Source: Rhodobacteraceae bacterium UBA2776 (GTDB taxonomy: Bacteria; Pseudomonadota; Alphaproteobacteria; Rhodobacterales; Rhodobacteraceae). Taken from it: DNA of 45,316 nucleotides. The stretch is from assembly GCA_002352425.1 (NCBI GenBank), contig DEIK01000091.1:1-45316 (forward strand), read 5' to 3'. Of this stretch, positions 8,106 through 15,560 are shown one piece after another (positions within the stretch are counted from its first letter, which is position 1; each line of letters starts with the position of its first letter). A program made the translations under genes and the position numbers. Under the pieces are notes generated by a model. It searched no databases. It saw nothing but the letters and a program-made list of their open reading frames with translations, and was not told the origin of the DNA.

Positions 8106-8759
8106 CTATATCCGCCGCAGCGCATCCATCCCGATGCCAAACCCCAGCCCGACATAAAGCGCGCCAATCGCCCCGTTCACGCGGCGTTGCGCGGTTTCAA
8201 TACGGCCCAAAACGGCGCGGGATGAAAATAGCCAAGCCGTTAGGCAATGCTGCAAGAAGGCTTGGGTTTGACTGAACACCAAGATCACGATCCACATCCA
8301 AAGCGGGGCGCTGGCCGGTATGAACGCCACAAACACCGAGCTGAAAAACAACATCGCTTTAGGGTTGGTCATGACAACGATAAATCCGGTGCGAAAGGCC
8401 GCCCGATTGCTGTGCTCAACCTTGCTGATAACCAATTTGGCCGCGTCCCCGCGCCATGCGCTGCGCAAGTATTTATAGCCAAGCCATGCCAAATAGCTGG
8501 CCCCGATCAACCGGAACGCTAAAACGGCGGTGGGGAACAATTCAAACACCGTGGCGGCCCCCATGATGGTCAGCGTTGCCCAGATCATACCGCCCGTCGC
8601 CAAGCCAAGCCCCGTGGCATACCCCGACGTCCGCCCCTTGCTGACAGAGGCGCTCATCACCGCCAGCATGTTGGGCCCCGGCGACAGCCAGCCGAGCATG
8701 TTCACGAGGGCGATGCCTGCCAGTGTGATGTATAAAGTATGTAGCAAAAGACCCTCCAT
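8106..8759 (-). CDS. LysE family exporter
   Basis: A 217-residue inner-membrane protein of the LysE/RhtB amino-acid exporter family. The family signature is seen in SPGPNMLAVMSASVSKGRTSGYATGLGLATG in the first third, with about six hydrophobic segments overall and PKAMLFFSSVFVAFIP in the middle. Substrates in this family include basic or neutral amino acids and homoserine; none can be assigned here. The ATG at 8759 (MEGLLLHTLYIT) puts the first membrane segment near the N-terminus, although no good Shine-Dalgarno is seen; a GTG at 8816 would add 19 residues. It is convergent with the J-domain gene. Confidence 0.85.
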   Translation of the reverse strand: MEGLLLHTLYITLAGIALVNMLGWLSPGPNMLAVMSASVSKGRTSGYATGLGLATGGMIWATLTIMGAATVFELFPTAVLAFRLIGASYLAWLGYKYLRSAWRGDAAKLVISKVEHSNRAAFRTGFIVVMTNPKAMLFFSSVFVAFIPASAPLWMWIVILVFSQTQAFLQHCLTAWLFSSRAVLGRIETAQRRVNGAIGALYVGLGFGIGMDALRRI

Positions 8760-8864
8760 ATGGGGTTTAGAAGGGCATTCTATGGGGCAAAGATCAAGAC
8801 CGCGTTGAGCAACCACCTTGCCTGTCTGTCACCTGACCTAGCCCCCCTTTGGAGACATTGATCT

Positions 8865-9128
8865 TTAAGCCGTCAGCGCTAAAAATTTTGTAACTGCACC
8901 GGTTCCAACAATACGACTCCCCTCGTGGCAATTAAATCTGGTTCCAACCGAAATCCGTTGCCGATGGTAGCCCACCATCTCTCTGGCAATGATCACCATG
9001 CGCGCGGATAACGTACCAGATAACGGTTGATCTCTTGGAAGCGGGATCGCGTTTTGATCTAAAAACGTCGGGTGGATCATATAAAGCCCTTCGGACAAAT
9101 CATCCTCATCTGGAAATTGGCACTCCAT
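8865..9128 (-). CDS. Stand-alone EF-Tu domain-3-like small protein
   Basis: An 87-residue protein starting at ATG 9128. It has no signal peptide or membrane segment. The C-terminal half (SARMVIIAREM, then ISVGTRFNCHEGSRIVGTGAVTKFLAL) matches the pattern of the end of translation factor EF-Tu domain 3, which in E. coli reads DGLRFAIREGGRTVGAGVV. No GTPase domain is present. Similar short EF-Tu C-terminal-like barrels occur in various bacteria with no established function. The codon frame looks coding and no larger overlapping frame competes. It is probably a single gene, divergent from rpiB. The family link is my reading of the motif, not a search. Confidence 0.6.
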   Translation of the reverse strand: MECQFPDEDDLSEGLYMIHPTFLDQNAIPLPRDQPLSGTLSARMVIIAREMVGYHRQRISVGTRFNCHEGSRIVGTGAVTKFLALTA

Positions 9129-9222
9129 GACTGACAAGGATAATGCGTTTAACGGATTGAAGCCACGACTTTGTGATCATAGGGTCGAATGACCAAATCA
9201 ACTCAAGAATCGGGACCTTCCT

Positions 9223-9666
9223 ATGACAGCCAACAAACGCATCGTCCTCTCCAGCGACCACGCCGCCCTTCAGACACGACAGGCCATCGCCGAGCATATT
9301 GCCGCGCTGGGTTGGGAGGTGGTCGACATCGGCCCAACCACAACGGAAAGCACCCATTACCCGATACATGGCAAAGCCGCCGCCGAGCGCGTTGCCTCGG
9401 GTGATTGCGGGCTTGGCATCATCCTGTGCGGCACGGGTCAAGGCATCATGATGGCAGCGAACAAGGTGCAAGGCATCCGGTGTGGTGCCTGTTGTGACAC
9501 GTTTTCCGCCAGGATGATCCGCCAGCACAATGATGCCAACATGTTGGCGTTAGGCGTGCGTGTGACCGGCGAAGGGCTGGCACTTGATATTGTTGACGCG
9601 TTCCTGAACGCCGAATTTGAAGGTGGTCGTCATGCAACGCGGGTCGATATGATCGAGGCGTCCTAA
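9223..9666 (+). CDS. rpiB: RpiB/LacAB family sugar-phosphate isomerase
   Basis: A 147-residue isomerase of the RpiB type, expected to interconvert ribose 5-phosphate and ribulose 5-phosphate in the pentose phosphate pathway. Motifs are SSDHAA (Asp12, His13) at the N-terminus and the active-site loop GIILCGTGQGIMMAANK with catalytic Cys69; His102 (RQHNDANML) also fits the family. The length is typical. Related enzymes act on allose or galactose phosphates, so the substrate is not certain. ATG at 9223 gives the expected N-terminus (MTANKRIVLSSDHA), with GGGA upstream as a weak ribosome site. It converges on msrB with a 35-base gap. Confidence 0.92.
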   Translation: MTANKRIVLSSDHAALQTRQAIAEHIAALGWEVVDIGPTTTESTHYPIHGKAAAERVASGDCGLGIILCGTGQGIMMAANKVQGIRCGACCDTFSARMIRQHNDANMLALGVRVTGEGLALDIVDAFLNAEFEGGRHATRVDMIEAS

Positions 9667-9701
9667 CACCAACGGCGCATCAAGCGAGGTGGCAGCCCCA
9701 A

Positions 9702-10175
9702 TCAGGCAGCGACAAATTTCAACGACACGCCGTTCAAACAATGGCGTTTGCCCGTCGGCGCGGGTCCATCATCGAAAACATGTCCCAGATGGCTGCCACA
9801 ACGGCGGCAATGGACTTCGGTACGTTTGCTGAACAACGTGTTGTCCGGCATGGTGCCGACCGCGCCCTTTAGAGGTTTCCAAAAGCTGGGCCAACCCGTG
9901 CCAGAATCAAATTTGGTTTTCGACGGGTACAGCGGCAGATCACAACCGCGACAATGATACGTCCCTGCGGCATAGTTCTTATCCAACGGTGACGACCCCG
10001 CCCGTTCGGTCCCCTCGTTGCGCATGACCTCGTATTGCTGCGGCGTTAGACGGCTGCGCCAATCCGCATCGCTGCGCATCACCTCAAAGCTGCCAGTTGC
10101 AGCGCCCACACGCAGCGGGCCAAATCCAATAGCGGCAGCGGCAAGACCAGAAGTCATCATCATACGTCGGTTCAT
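9702..10175 (-). CDS. msrB: Exported peptide-methionine (R)-S-oxide reductase
   Basis: A 157-residue MsrB that reduces the R epimer of methionine sulfoxide in proteins. The catalytic Cys146 is in GKRHCLNGVSLKF; the structural zinc site is Cys75/Cys78 (CRGC) and Cys123/Cys126 (CRRC); SGTGWPSFW is the substrate loop. The N-terminus MNRRMMMTSGLAAAAIGFG is a Tat-like signal, so the enzyme is probably exported to repair oxidised periplasmic proteins. No resolving Cys is obvious beyond the zinc cysteines. ATG at 10175 has GGAG six bases upstream, which rules out the longer frame. It is divergent from cobS. Confidence 0.93.
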   Translation of the reverse strand: MNRRMMMTSGLAAAAIGFGPLRVGAATGSFEVMRSDADWRSRLTPQQYEVMRNEGTERAGSSPLDKNYAAGTYHCRGCDLPLYPSKTKFDSGTGWPSFWKPLKGAVGTMPDNTLFSKRTEVHCRRCGSHLGHVFDDGPAPTGKRHCLNGVSLKFVAA

Positions 10176-10352
10176 GTCGTTCTCCTTTAACGTTTCTATT
10201 CTGATAGCACCGCCGCCTTCAGGTGTGGAATCACGCTTTGGTGTGGTTTTGAAAGATTTCACCCCCCGCTTCTCTTGCACAGGGCGCAAAATTATTGCAC
10301 CAACATCCCAAGGCCCGATTGGGCGAACCCTATTTGTAATAATGAAGCGGAC

Positions 10353-11330
10353 ATGACGATGGAAACCAACGACAAACCAGATCAGGAAATTTCAGTCCGC
10401 GAGGTGTTTGGCATCGACACCGACATGGTGGTCAAAGGCTATTCCGAGGCCAGCGACCGCGTGCCAGAACTGGACCCGACCTATAAGTTTGATCCAGACA
10501 CAACGCTGGCCATTTTGGCAGGGTTTTCACACAACCGCCGCGTAATGATTCAAGGCTATCACGGCACGGGTAAATCCACCCATATTGAACAAGTCGCCAG
10601 CCGTCTAAACTGGCCCTGCGTGCGGGTCAATCTGGACAGCCACATCAGCCGGATTGATCTGATCGGTAAAGACGCGATCAAATTGCGCGATGGCAAACAG
10701 GTCACCGAATTCCAAGAAGGCATCCTGCCTTGGGCGCTGCGCACCAACACCGCCATCGTATTTGACGAATATGATGCGGGCCGTGCAGACGTGATGTTTG
10801 TGATCCAGCGCGTGCTGGAAGTTGACGGCAAACTGACGTTGCTGGATCAAAACAAAGTCATCACCCCGCACCCCCAGTTCCGTCTGTTCGCGACCGCCAA
10901 CACGGTTGGTTTGGGCGACACAACCGGATTGTACCACGGCACCCAACAGATCAATCAGGGCCAAATGGACCGTTGGTCACTGGTGGCAACGCTGAACTAC
11001 CTGTCGCATGATTCCGAAACCCAAATCGTTCTGTCGAAAAATCCTGTCTACAACACAGACAGCGGCCGCAAAACCGTCAGCCAGATGGTGACCGTCGCGG
11101 ACCTGACACGTACTGCGTTTATGAACGGTGATCTGTCGACAGTGATGTCGCCACGGACCGTTATTTCATGGGCGCAAAACGCCTCGATTTTCCGCGATGT
11201 GGGCTATGCGTTCCGCCTGTCGTTCCTGAACAAATGTGATGAACTTGAGCGCCAAACTGTCGCCGAATTCTACCAGCGTTGTTTTGATGAGGAACTGCCG
11301 GAATCCGCGGCCAGCATGAGCATGGGGTAA
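10353..11330 (+). CDS. cobS: Cobaltochelatase subunit CobS
   Basis: A 325-residue AAA+ ATPase of the aerobic cobaltochelatase (CobNST), which inserts cobalt into hydrogenobyrinic acid a,c-diamide for cobalamin synthesis. Walker A is GYHGTGKS (68-75) and Walker B IVFDEYDAG (135-143); FATANTVGLGDTTGLYHG carries sensor-like residues. The N-terminal VREVFGIDTDM and the C-terminal ELPESAAS are typical of the family. ATG at 10353 (MTMETNDK) is preferred; a second ATG follows two codons later. It is first in an operon with the two sulfotransferase-type genes and cobT. The large subunit CobN is not in the window. Confidence 0.95.
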   Translation: MTMETNDKPDQEISVREVFGIDTDMVVKGYSEASDRVPELDPTYKFDPDTTLAILAGFSHNRRVMIQGYHGTGKSTHIEQVASRLNWPCVRVNLDSHISRIDLIGKDAIKLRDGKQVTEFQEGILPWALRTNTAIVFDEYDAGRADVMFVIQRVLEVDGKLTLLDQNKVITPHPQFRLFATANTVGLGDTTGLYHGTQQINQGQMDRWSLVATLNYLSHDSETQIVLSKNPVYNTDSGRKTVSQMVTVADLTRTAFMNGDLSTVMSPRTVISWAQNASIFRDVGYAFRLSFLNKCDELERQTVAEFYQRCFDEELPESAASMSMG

Positions 11331-11333
11331 GCT

Positions 11334-12863
11334 GTGCTTCCTAACTTTATCACAGCTGTTAGGGTTATCAGTTTACCGCAATCACTAGATCGACGCGAAC
11401 GCATTGCACCACACCTGAAAGAAAAGTTGAACCTTGCGTCTTTTGAATACCATGACGCCTATGATCCAGACCACCAAGAAGTAAAAAAACTGTTTGAAAA
11501 TAACATGGTGGCCAGCTACCCACCCTGTTTTCGATGCGGCAACCTTAGTTGCGACAAACCCAATTGCAACAATGTCCTGTTGCCACAACAGGTTGCCAAT
11601 TTCGCCAGTTTTCTAAACCTTTGGACGCAGATTTCGGCCACAGACGACATCACACTTGTGCTAGAGGACGATGTGGTGATTCATGATTGGGCTGCGCGGG
11701 TTCTAGACAAATTGGCCGCCGACGTTGCACGTAGTGCAATTGACATAGCGGCTGAAAAACCCCGGTTGATCCGGCTGGGTTGGGCGCTTGGAAAGCAACA
11801 TAATGCGGACCAAAGATACCGTTTCAATGATCAAGTCAGAATGGCAAATCCCGCCCATATCCTAACACCAGCCTATGCCCGTGCACTGCTGTCTCGGTTT
11901 GAAACGGTAAATCACACCTCCGATACATTCATGCACAAAATCGCCCCAAAACCCGGCGAAGCAATCACAGTTTTTCCGCCAATCGCATCCGATTTGTCCT
12001 GGAACACAGGGGCTATGGAATCCACCATCCATCCCAAACCTATCCGTTCTAAGTGGTTGCACAAAAATGGCGAGACCAACCAGGCCAACATAAATGATCA
12101 CAAAGTAAAACAACACATTCAACATATGTTCCACCGGCCCTTGCTGATCACCGGTCATCCGCGCTGTGGCACTGGATTTGCGGCCGCCCTTTGCCAACAA
12201 ATCGGACTCGATGTTGGTCACGAAGGCGATGGCACACATGGGGTTTCGTCATGGATGATGGCCACCGATGCGGATGAAAACCCGTGGTTCCGCGCCCCTG
12301 TTGCCAAAACCCGCCGCGCGCTACATTGGGATGTTTTGATCCATATGGTCCGCGATCTGGATACGGCCTTGCCATCCGTAATGCGGGAAAATGAACATGC
12401 GCCGATCTCGCTTGCCTTTCGTCGCGAGCATATCCATACAAAATACAATGTCGACATTTGCGCTACTGAAAACCTTGTCGAGCGGGCCGCGCTTTCAATC
12501 ATCTATTGGAACCGGATGGTGCGCGAAATGGAACCCGATATCGTCTTGAAAATCGGCGGTGACATACCCGCGTTTGTAAGCGATTTGAGCCACCGCAACC
12601 TGCCTGTTGCAGCACCGCAAACCCTTGATCTAGCACCAGTGAACCAGAACAAAGCCTATCAGGGTAAAAAACACCCCTTGCCCGAAATCAAACGTGAAGC
12701 TTGGAGCTTGATAAGCAACAGCACGATGGATTTGTTGGCGCAAGAAGCCGAAATCATTGGCTGCACATTACCCTTTTCATCAAATAAATCGCGTTTATTA
12801 TTCCGTAAGCTTGGGGCATTCCTAAAGCAGAGAACCCAGTCCACCAATCCAACCAACAGGTAA
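11334..12863 (+). CDS. GT25 glycosyltransferase / sulfotransferase-like fusion protein
   Basis: A 509-residue protein with two halves. Residues 1 to about 245 resemble glycosyltransferase family 25 (LPS type): VRVISLPQSLDRRERI, the LVLEDDV motif (108-114, EDD being the metal and sugar-nucleotide site) and ILTPAYARALL. Residues about 266-509 start with HRPLLITGHPRCGTGFAAALC, which resembles the PAPS-binding loop of sulfotransferases. An unusual Cys cluster (C65, C68, C73, C78) interrupts the first domain. No signal or membrane segment is seen. GTG at 11334 lies three bases after the cobS stop, so translation is probably coupled. It has no obvious role in cobalt chelation; a cell-surface or exopolysaccharide role is a guess. 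Confidence 0.75.
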   Translation: MLPNFITAVRVISLPQSLDRRERIAPHLKEKLNLASFEYHDAYDPDHQEVKKLFENNMVASYPPCFRCGNLSCDKPNCNNVLLPQQVANFASFLNLWTQISATDDITLVLEDDVVIHDWAARVLDKLAADVARSAIDIAAEKPRLIRLGWALGKQHNADQRYRFNDQVRMANPAHILTPAYARALLSRFETVNHTSDTFMHKIAPKPGEAITVFPPIASDLSWNTGAMESTIHPKPIRSKWLHKNGETNQANINDHKVKQHIQHMFHRPLLITGHPRCGTGFAAALCQQIGLDVGHEGDGTHGVSSWMMATDADENPWFRAPVAKTRRALHWDVLIHMVRDLDTALPSVMRENEHAPISLAFRREHIHTKYNVDICATENLVERAALSIIYWNRMVREMEPDIVLKIGGDIPAFVSDLSHRNLPVAAPQTLDLAPVNQNKAYQGKKHPLPEIKREAWSLISNSTMDLLAQEAEIIGCTLPFSSNKSRLLFRKLGAFLKQRTQSTNPTNR

Positions 12864-12866
12864 ACA

Positions 12867-13547
12867 ATGCTGTTCCCCAAGCAAAAAATCATTTTCATCC
12901 ATATCCCCAAAACCGGCGGCAACTATTTCTCGCGTTGCTTTGTGCGGTTTTCAGAAGACCAACAAACGATTTTACCCGATACCCATCAAGTTCTGAGTGA
13001 TCGGTTTGGTATCCAAGGACCCAATACAAAAACAAAGCACCAATCCCTATCTGACTACCAAGAACAACTGGGTGGACGTTTGGACGGCTATCGCGTTTTC
13101 ACCATGATCCGCCCGCCCGTCGAAAGGCTGGTATCGCTGTATTTTTCGCCGCACCGCTGGATGCGCCGTCTTGAAACTGGTGAATTTCAAAAGCGAAAAC
13201 ATAACATTTCATTTAGTGAAGACAAGTTTAAGAGAATTATTAACAGAGTGGCCAGCACATGGGATTTCTTGGACGGCGATAATCTTTCCGGTGCCATAGA
13301 TGCGAAAAACCCGATTTCGCATACCTCTGGCGCCCAAATCTATTTGATGCCATTTGACGACATCGCCAATCAATGCCACCAATTTGCCGACAATGGGGGG
13401 TTTGATTGCGCCGATTTTCCCAAAAGATCGGTGAACGCCAGTGCAAGCCCCAGTTTGAAAAACAAGATGCTGAAACACGATCGCGCCTATCTGGAAGATC
13501 TTGTTTACGCCACAAAACACGCCCAGGATCGGGTCTTCTTCCAATAG
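12867..13547 (+). CDS. Sulfotransferase family 2-like protein
   Basis: A 226-residue protein of the sulfotransferase type. The 5'-phosphosulfate-binding motif is FIHIPKTGGNYF (HIPKTGG at 12-18), and the 3'-phosphate motif is FTMIRPPVERLVSLYF (Arg82, Arg87, Ser90), as in family 2 (carbohydrate) sulfotransferases. The expected reaction is transfer of sulfate from PAPS to a sugar hydroxyl. It is soluble by sequence. It starts three bases after the previous gene's stop and is part of the cobS-cobT run. The C-terminus ends soon after the last helix, at the short end for the family. The acceptor is unknown. Confidence 0.8.
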   Translation: MLFPKQKIIFIHIPKTGGNYFSRCFVRFSEDQQTILPDTHQVLSDRFGIQGPNTKTKHQSLSDYQEQLGGRLDGYRVFTMIRPPVERLVSLYFSPHRWMRRLETGEFQKRKHNISFSEDKFKRIINRVASTWDFLDGDNLSGAIDAKNPISHTSGAQIYLMPFDDIANQCHQFADNGGFDCADFPKRSVNASASPSLKNKMLKHDRAYLEDLVYATKHAQDRVFFQ

Positions 13548-13625
13548 GTTGGCACAGGAGGATTTGTAAAAAATTGCCTGCAAAACCTCTTCACATTCCG
13601 AACGAAACAATGTTCAACTGGCGCC

Positions 13626-15500
13626 ATGAAAAATAACGCCGACAACCCCGCTGACCCGTTTAAAAAGGCACTCGCCGAGGCCACCAAAGTTATGGCTGAT
13701 GATCCTGAATTGTCGGTCTCCTTTACCGTGGACCCTGCCGGGGCGACGGCGGATGCCGTACGTCTGCCCCAAGTGACCCGCCGCATGACCCGCGACGAAG
13801 TTCTACTGGCCCGTGGCACCGCAGACGCGCTGGCTCTGCGTCACAAACATCATAACCTTGAGACCCACGCGCGTTACGCCCCCCAAGGTGATTTGGCCCG
13901 TGGCATCTATGAAGCGATGGAAAACGCCCGTTGCGAGGCCGTTGGCGCGCGCGAAATGCCCGGCACGTTGGGCAATATCGACGCCAAAATCGCCGTTGAG
14001 GCCGACAGGCGTGGCTATGGTCAAATCACGGACCAATCCGAAGCCCCAATGGCCGAAGCCGCCGGCTATCTGGTGCGCCATTTGGCAACCGGGCGCGACT
14101 TGCCGGAATCTGCGCAAAACGTGATGTCGCTTTGGCAAGACTTTATGACCGAAAAGGCTGGTGGCACGCTGGATGGCTTGCAAGAGTCGCTGGCTGATCA
14201 AGCCGATTTCGCCAAATTCGCCCGCCAGGTGATCGCCGATCTGGGCTACGCTGACCAATTGGGCGATGATCCTGACGCCGAGGATGACAATTCCGAAGAT
14301 CAGGCCGAAGATTCTGAAGAGGAAGAAGAAAACCCCGACAGCCAAGGCGAGGACCAAGAACAGGAAGACGCCGACGCCAATCCGGAACAATCCCAAGACG
14401 AGCAACAAGACCAATCGCAAGCGCAAGTGTCCATGGATGACATGGCCGATATGGAGCAAGGCGAGGAAGCGGAAATGCCCGAGGGCGACGCACCGATGGA
14501 ACCACCGCCCCCCGCCCCCGTGTCCGAAGCTGACCCGAACTATGAGGTCTACGCAACTGATTACGATGAAGAAATCCTCGCCGAGGATTTGGCTGAAACC
14601 GCCGAGTTGGAGCGTTTGCGCGCCTATCTGGATCAACAGCTGGAACCCCTAAAGGGGGCTGTTTCACGGCTCGCCAACCGGCTGCAACGTCGTTTGCAGG
14701 CACAGCAAAACCGCTCGTGGGAGTTTGATCTGGAAGAAGGCACATTGGACGCGGGCCGTTTGGCGCGGGTGATTGCGAACCCGACCACGCCACTGTCGTT
14801 CAAACAGGAAAAAGACACCGAGTTTCGTGATACATGCGTGACGCTATTGATTGATAATTCCGGCTCGATGCGCGGGCGGCCGATCTCGATTGCGGCGATT
14901 TGTGCCGATGTTTTGGCCCGCACGCTGGAACGCTGTCAGGTCAAAGTCGAGATTTTGGGCTTCACGACACGCGCTTGGAAAGGCGGCCAAAGCCGCGAGC
15001 AATGGTTGGCCTCGGGGCGGGAACAAACGCCGGGTCGTTTAAACGATTTACGCCACATCATCTATAAATCTGCCGACGCGCCTTGGCGTCGGGTCCGGCC
15101 CAATTTGGGACTGATGATGAAAGAGGGCTTGTTAAAGGAAAACATTGATGGCGAGGCGCTGGAATGGGCGCATCGGCGTATGGTTGGTCGCCCTGAATCG
15201 CGCAAAATCCTGATGGTGATTTCTGATGGGGCGCCGGTGGACGACTCCACATTGTCGGTTAACCCCGCGAATTACTTGGAAAAACATCTGCGCGATGTGA
15301 TCGCCATGGTCGAAAAGCGCAAGATGGTAGAGCTGTTGGCGATCGGCATTGGCCATGACGTGACGCGCTATTACGATCGCGCTGTGACGATCACCGATGT
15401 GGAGCAACTGGCCGGCGCAATGACCGAGCAATTGGCATCCTTGTTTGACAGTGACCCAAGGGCGCGCGCACGGGTGATGGGAATGAAACGGGCCAGCTAA
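13626..15500 (+). CDS. cobT: Cobaltochelatase subunit CobT
   Basis: A 624-residue partner of CobS in the CobNST cobaltochelatase. It has an N-terminal helical CobT region, a very acidic low-complexity linker (about 213-300, rich in Glu, Asp and Gln), and a C-terminal von Willebrand A domain with the metal-ion-dependent adhesion motif DNSGS (Asp410, Ser412, Ser414). The acidic linker is a usual feature of CobT. The domain order matches magnesium chelatase subunit D-type proteins. ATG at 13626 follows the sulfotransferase stop by 78 bases. Two hairpins follow the stop and probably end the operon. Confidence 0.95.
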   Translation: MKNNADNPADPFKKALAEATKVMADDPELSVSFTVDPAGATADAVRLPQVTRRMTRDEVLLARGTADALALRHKHHNLETHARYAPQGDLARGIYEAMENARCEAVGAREMPGTLGNIDAKIAVEADRRGYGQITDQSEAPMAEAAGYLVRHLATGRDLPESAQNVMSLWQDFMTEKAGGTLDGLQESLADQADFAKFARQVIADLGYADQLGDDPDAEDDNSEDQAEDSEEEEENPDSQGEDQEQEDADANPEQSQDEQQDQSQAQVSMDDMADMEQGEEAEMPEGDAPMEPPPPAPVSEADPNYEVYATDYDEEILAEDLAETAELERLRAYLDQQLEPLKGAVSRLANRLQRRLQAQQNRSWEFDLEEGTLDAGRLARVIANPTTPLSFKQEKDTEFRDTCVTLLIDNSGSMRGRPISIAAICADVLARTLERCQVKVEILGFTTRAWKGGQSREQWLASGREQTPGRLNDLRHIIYKSADAPWRRVRPNLGLMMKEGLLKENIDGEALEWAHRRMVGRPESRKILMVISDGAPVDDSTLSVNPANYLEKHLRDVIAMVEKRKMVELLAIGIGHDVTRYYDRAVTITDVEQLAGAMTEQLASLFDSDPRARARVMGMKRAS

Positions 15501-15541
15501 AGCTGGGCTTGTTTTATGATGCCTGCGACGCAGGTATTTTT
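15493..15541 (+). terminator. Tandem terminator hairpins after cobT
   Basis: The first hairpin, CCAGCT-AA-AGCTGG (15493-15506), contains the cobT stop codon and is followed by GCTTGTTTT. The second, CCTGC-GAC-GCAGG (15522-15534), is followed by TATTTTT. Together they likely end the cobS-cobT transcript just before the aminopeptidase gene. Confidence 0.6.
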
Positions 15542-15560
15542 AAAAGAAGAAGGGCAAGGG

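Noticed and set aside
12000..12150. Assembly artefact joining GT25 and sulfotransferase genes
   Set aside because: The frame is continuous with no stop between the halves and the linker is normal coding sequence; a natural fusion is the simpler reading.
13803..14636. 277-residue hydrophobic minus-strand frame opposite cobT
   Set aside because: Its Ile/Leu/Val/Phe-rich stretch is the complement of the Asp/Glu codons of the CobT linker; not a membrane protein.
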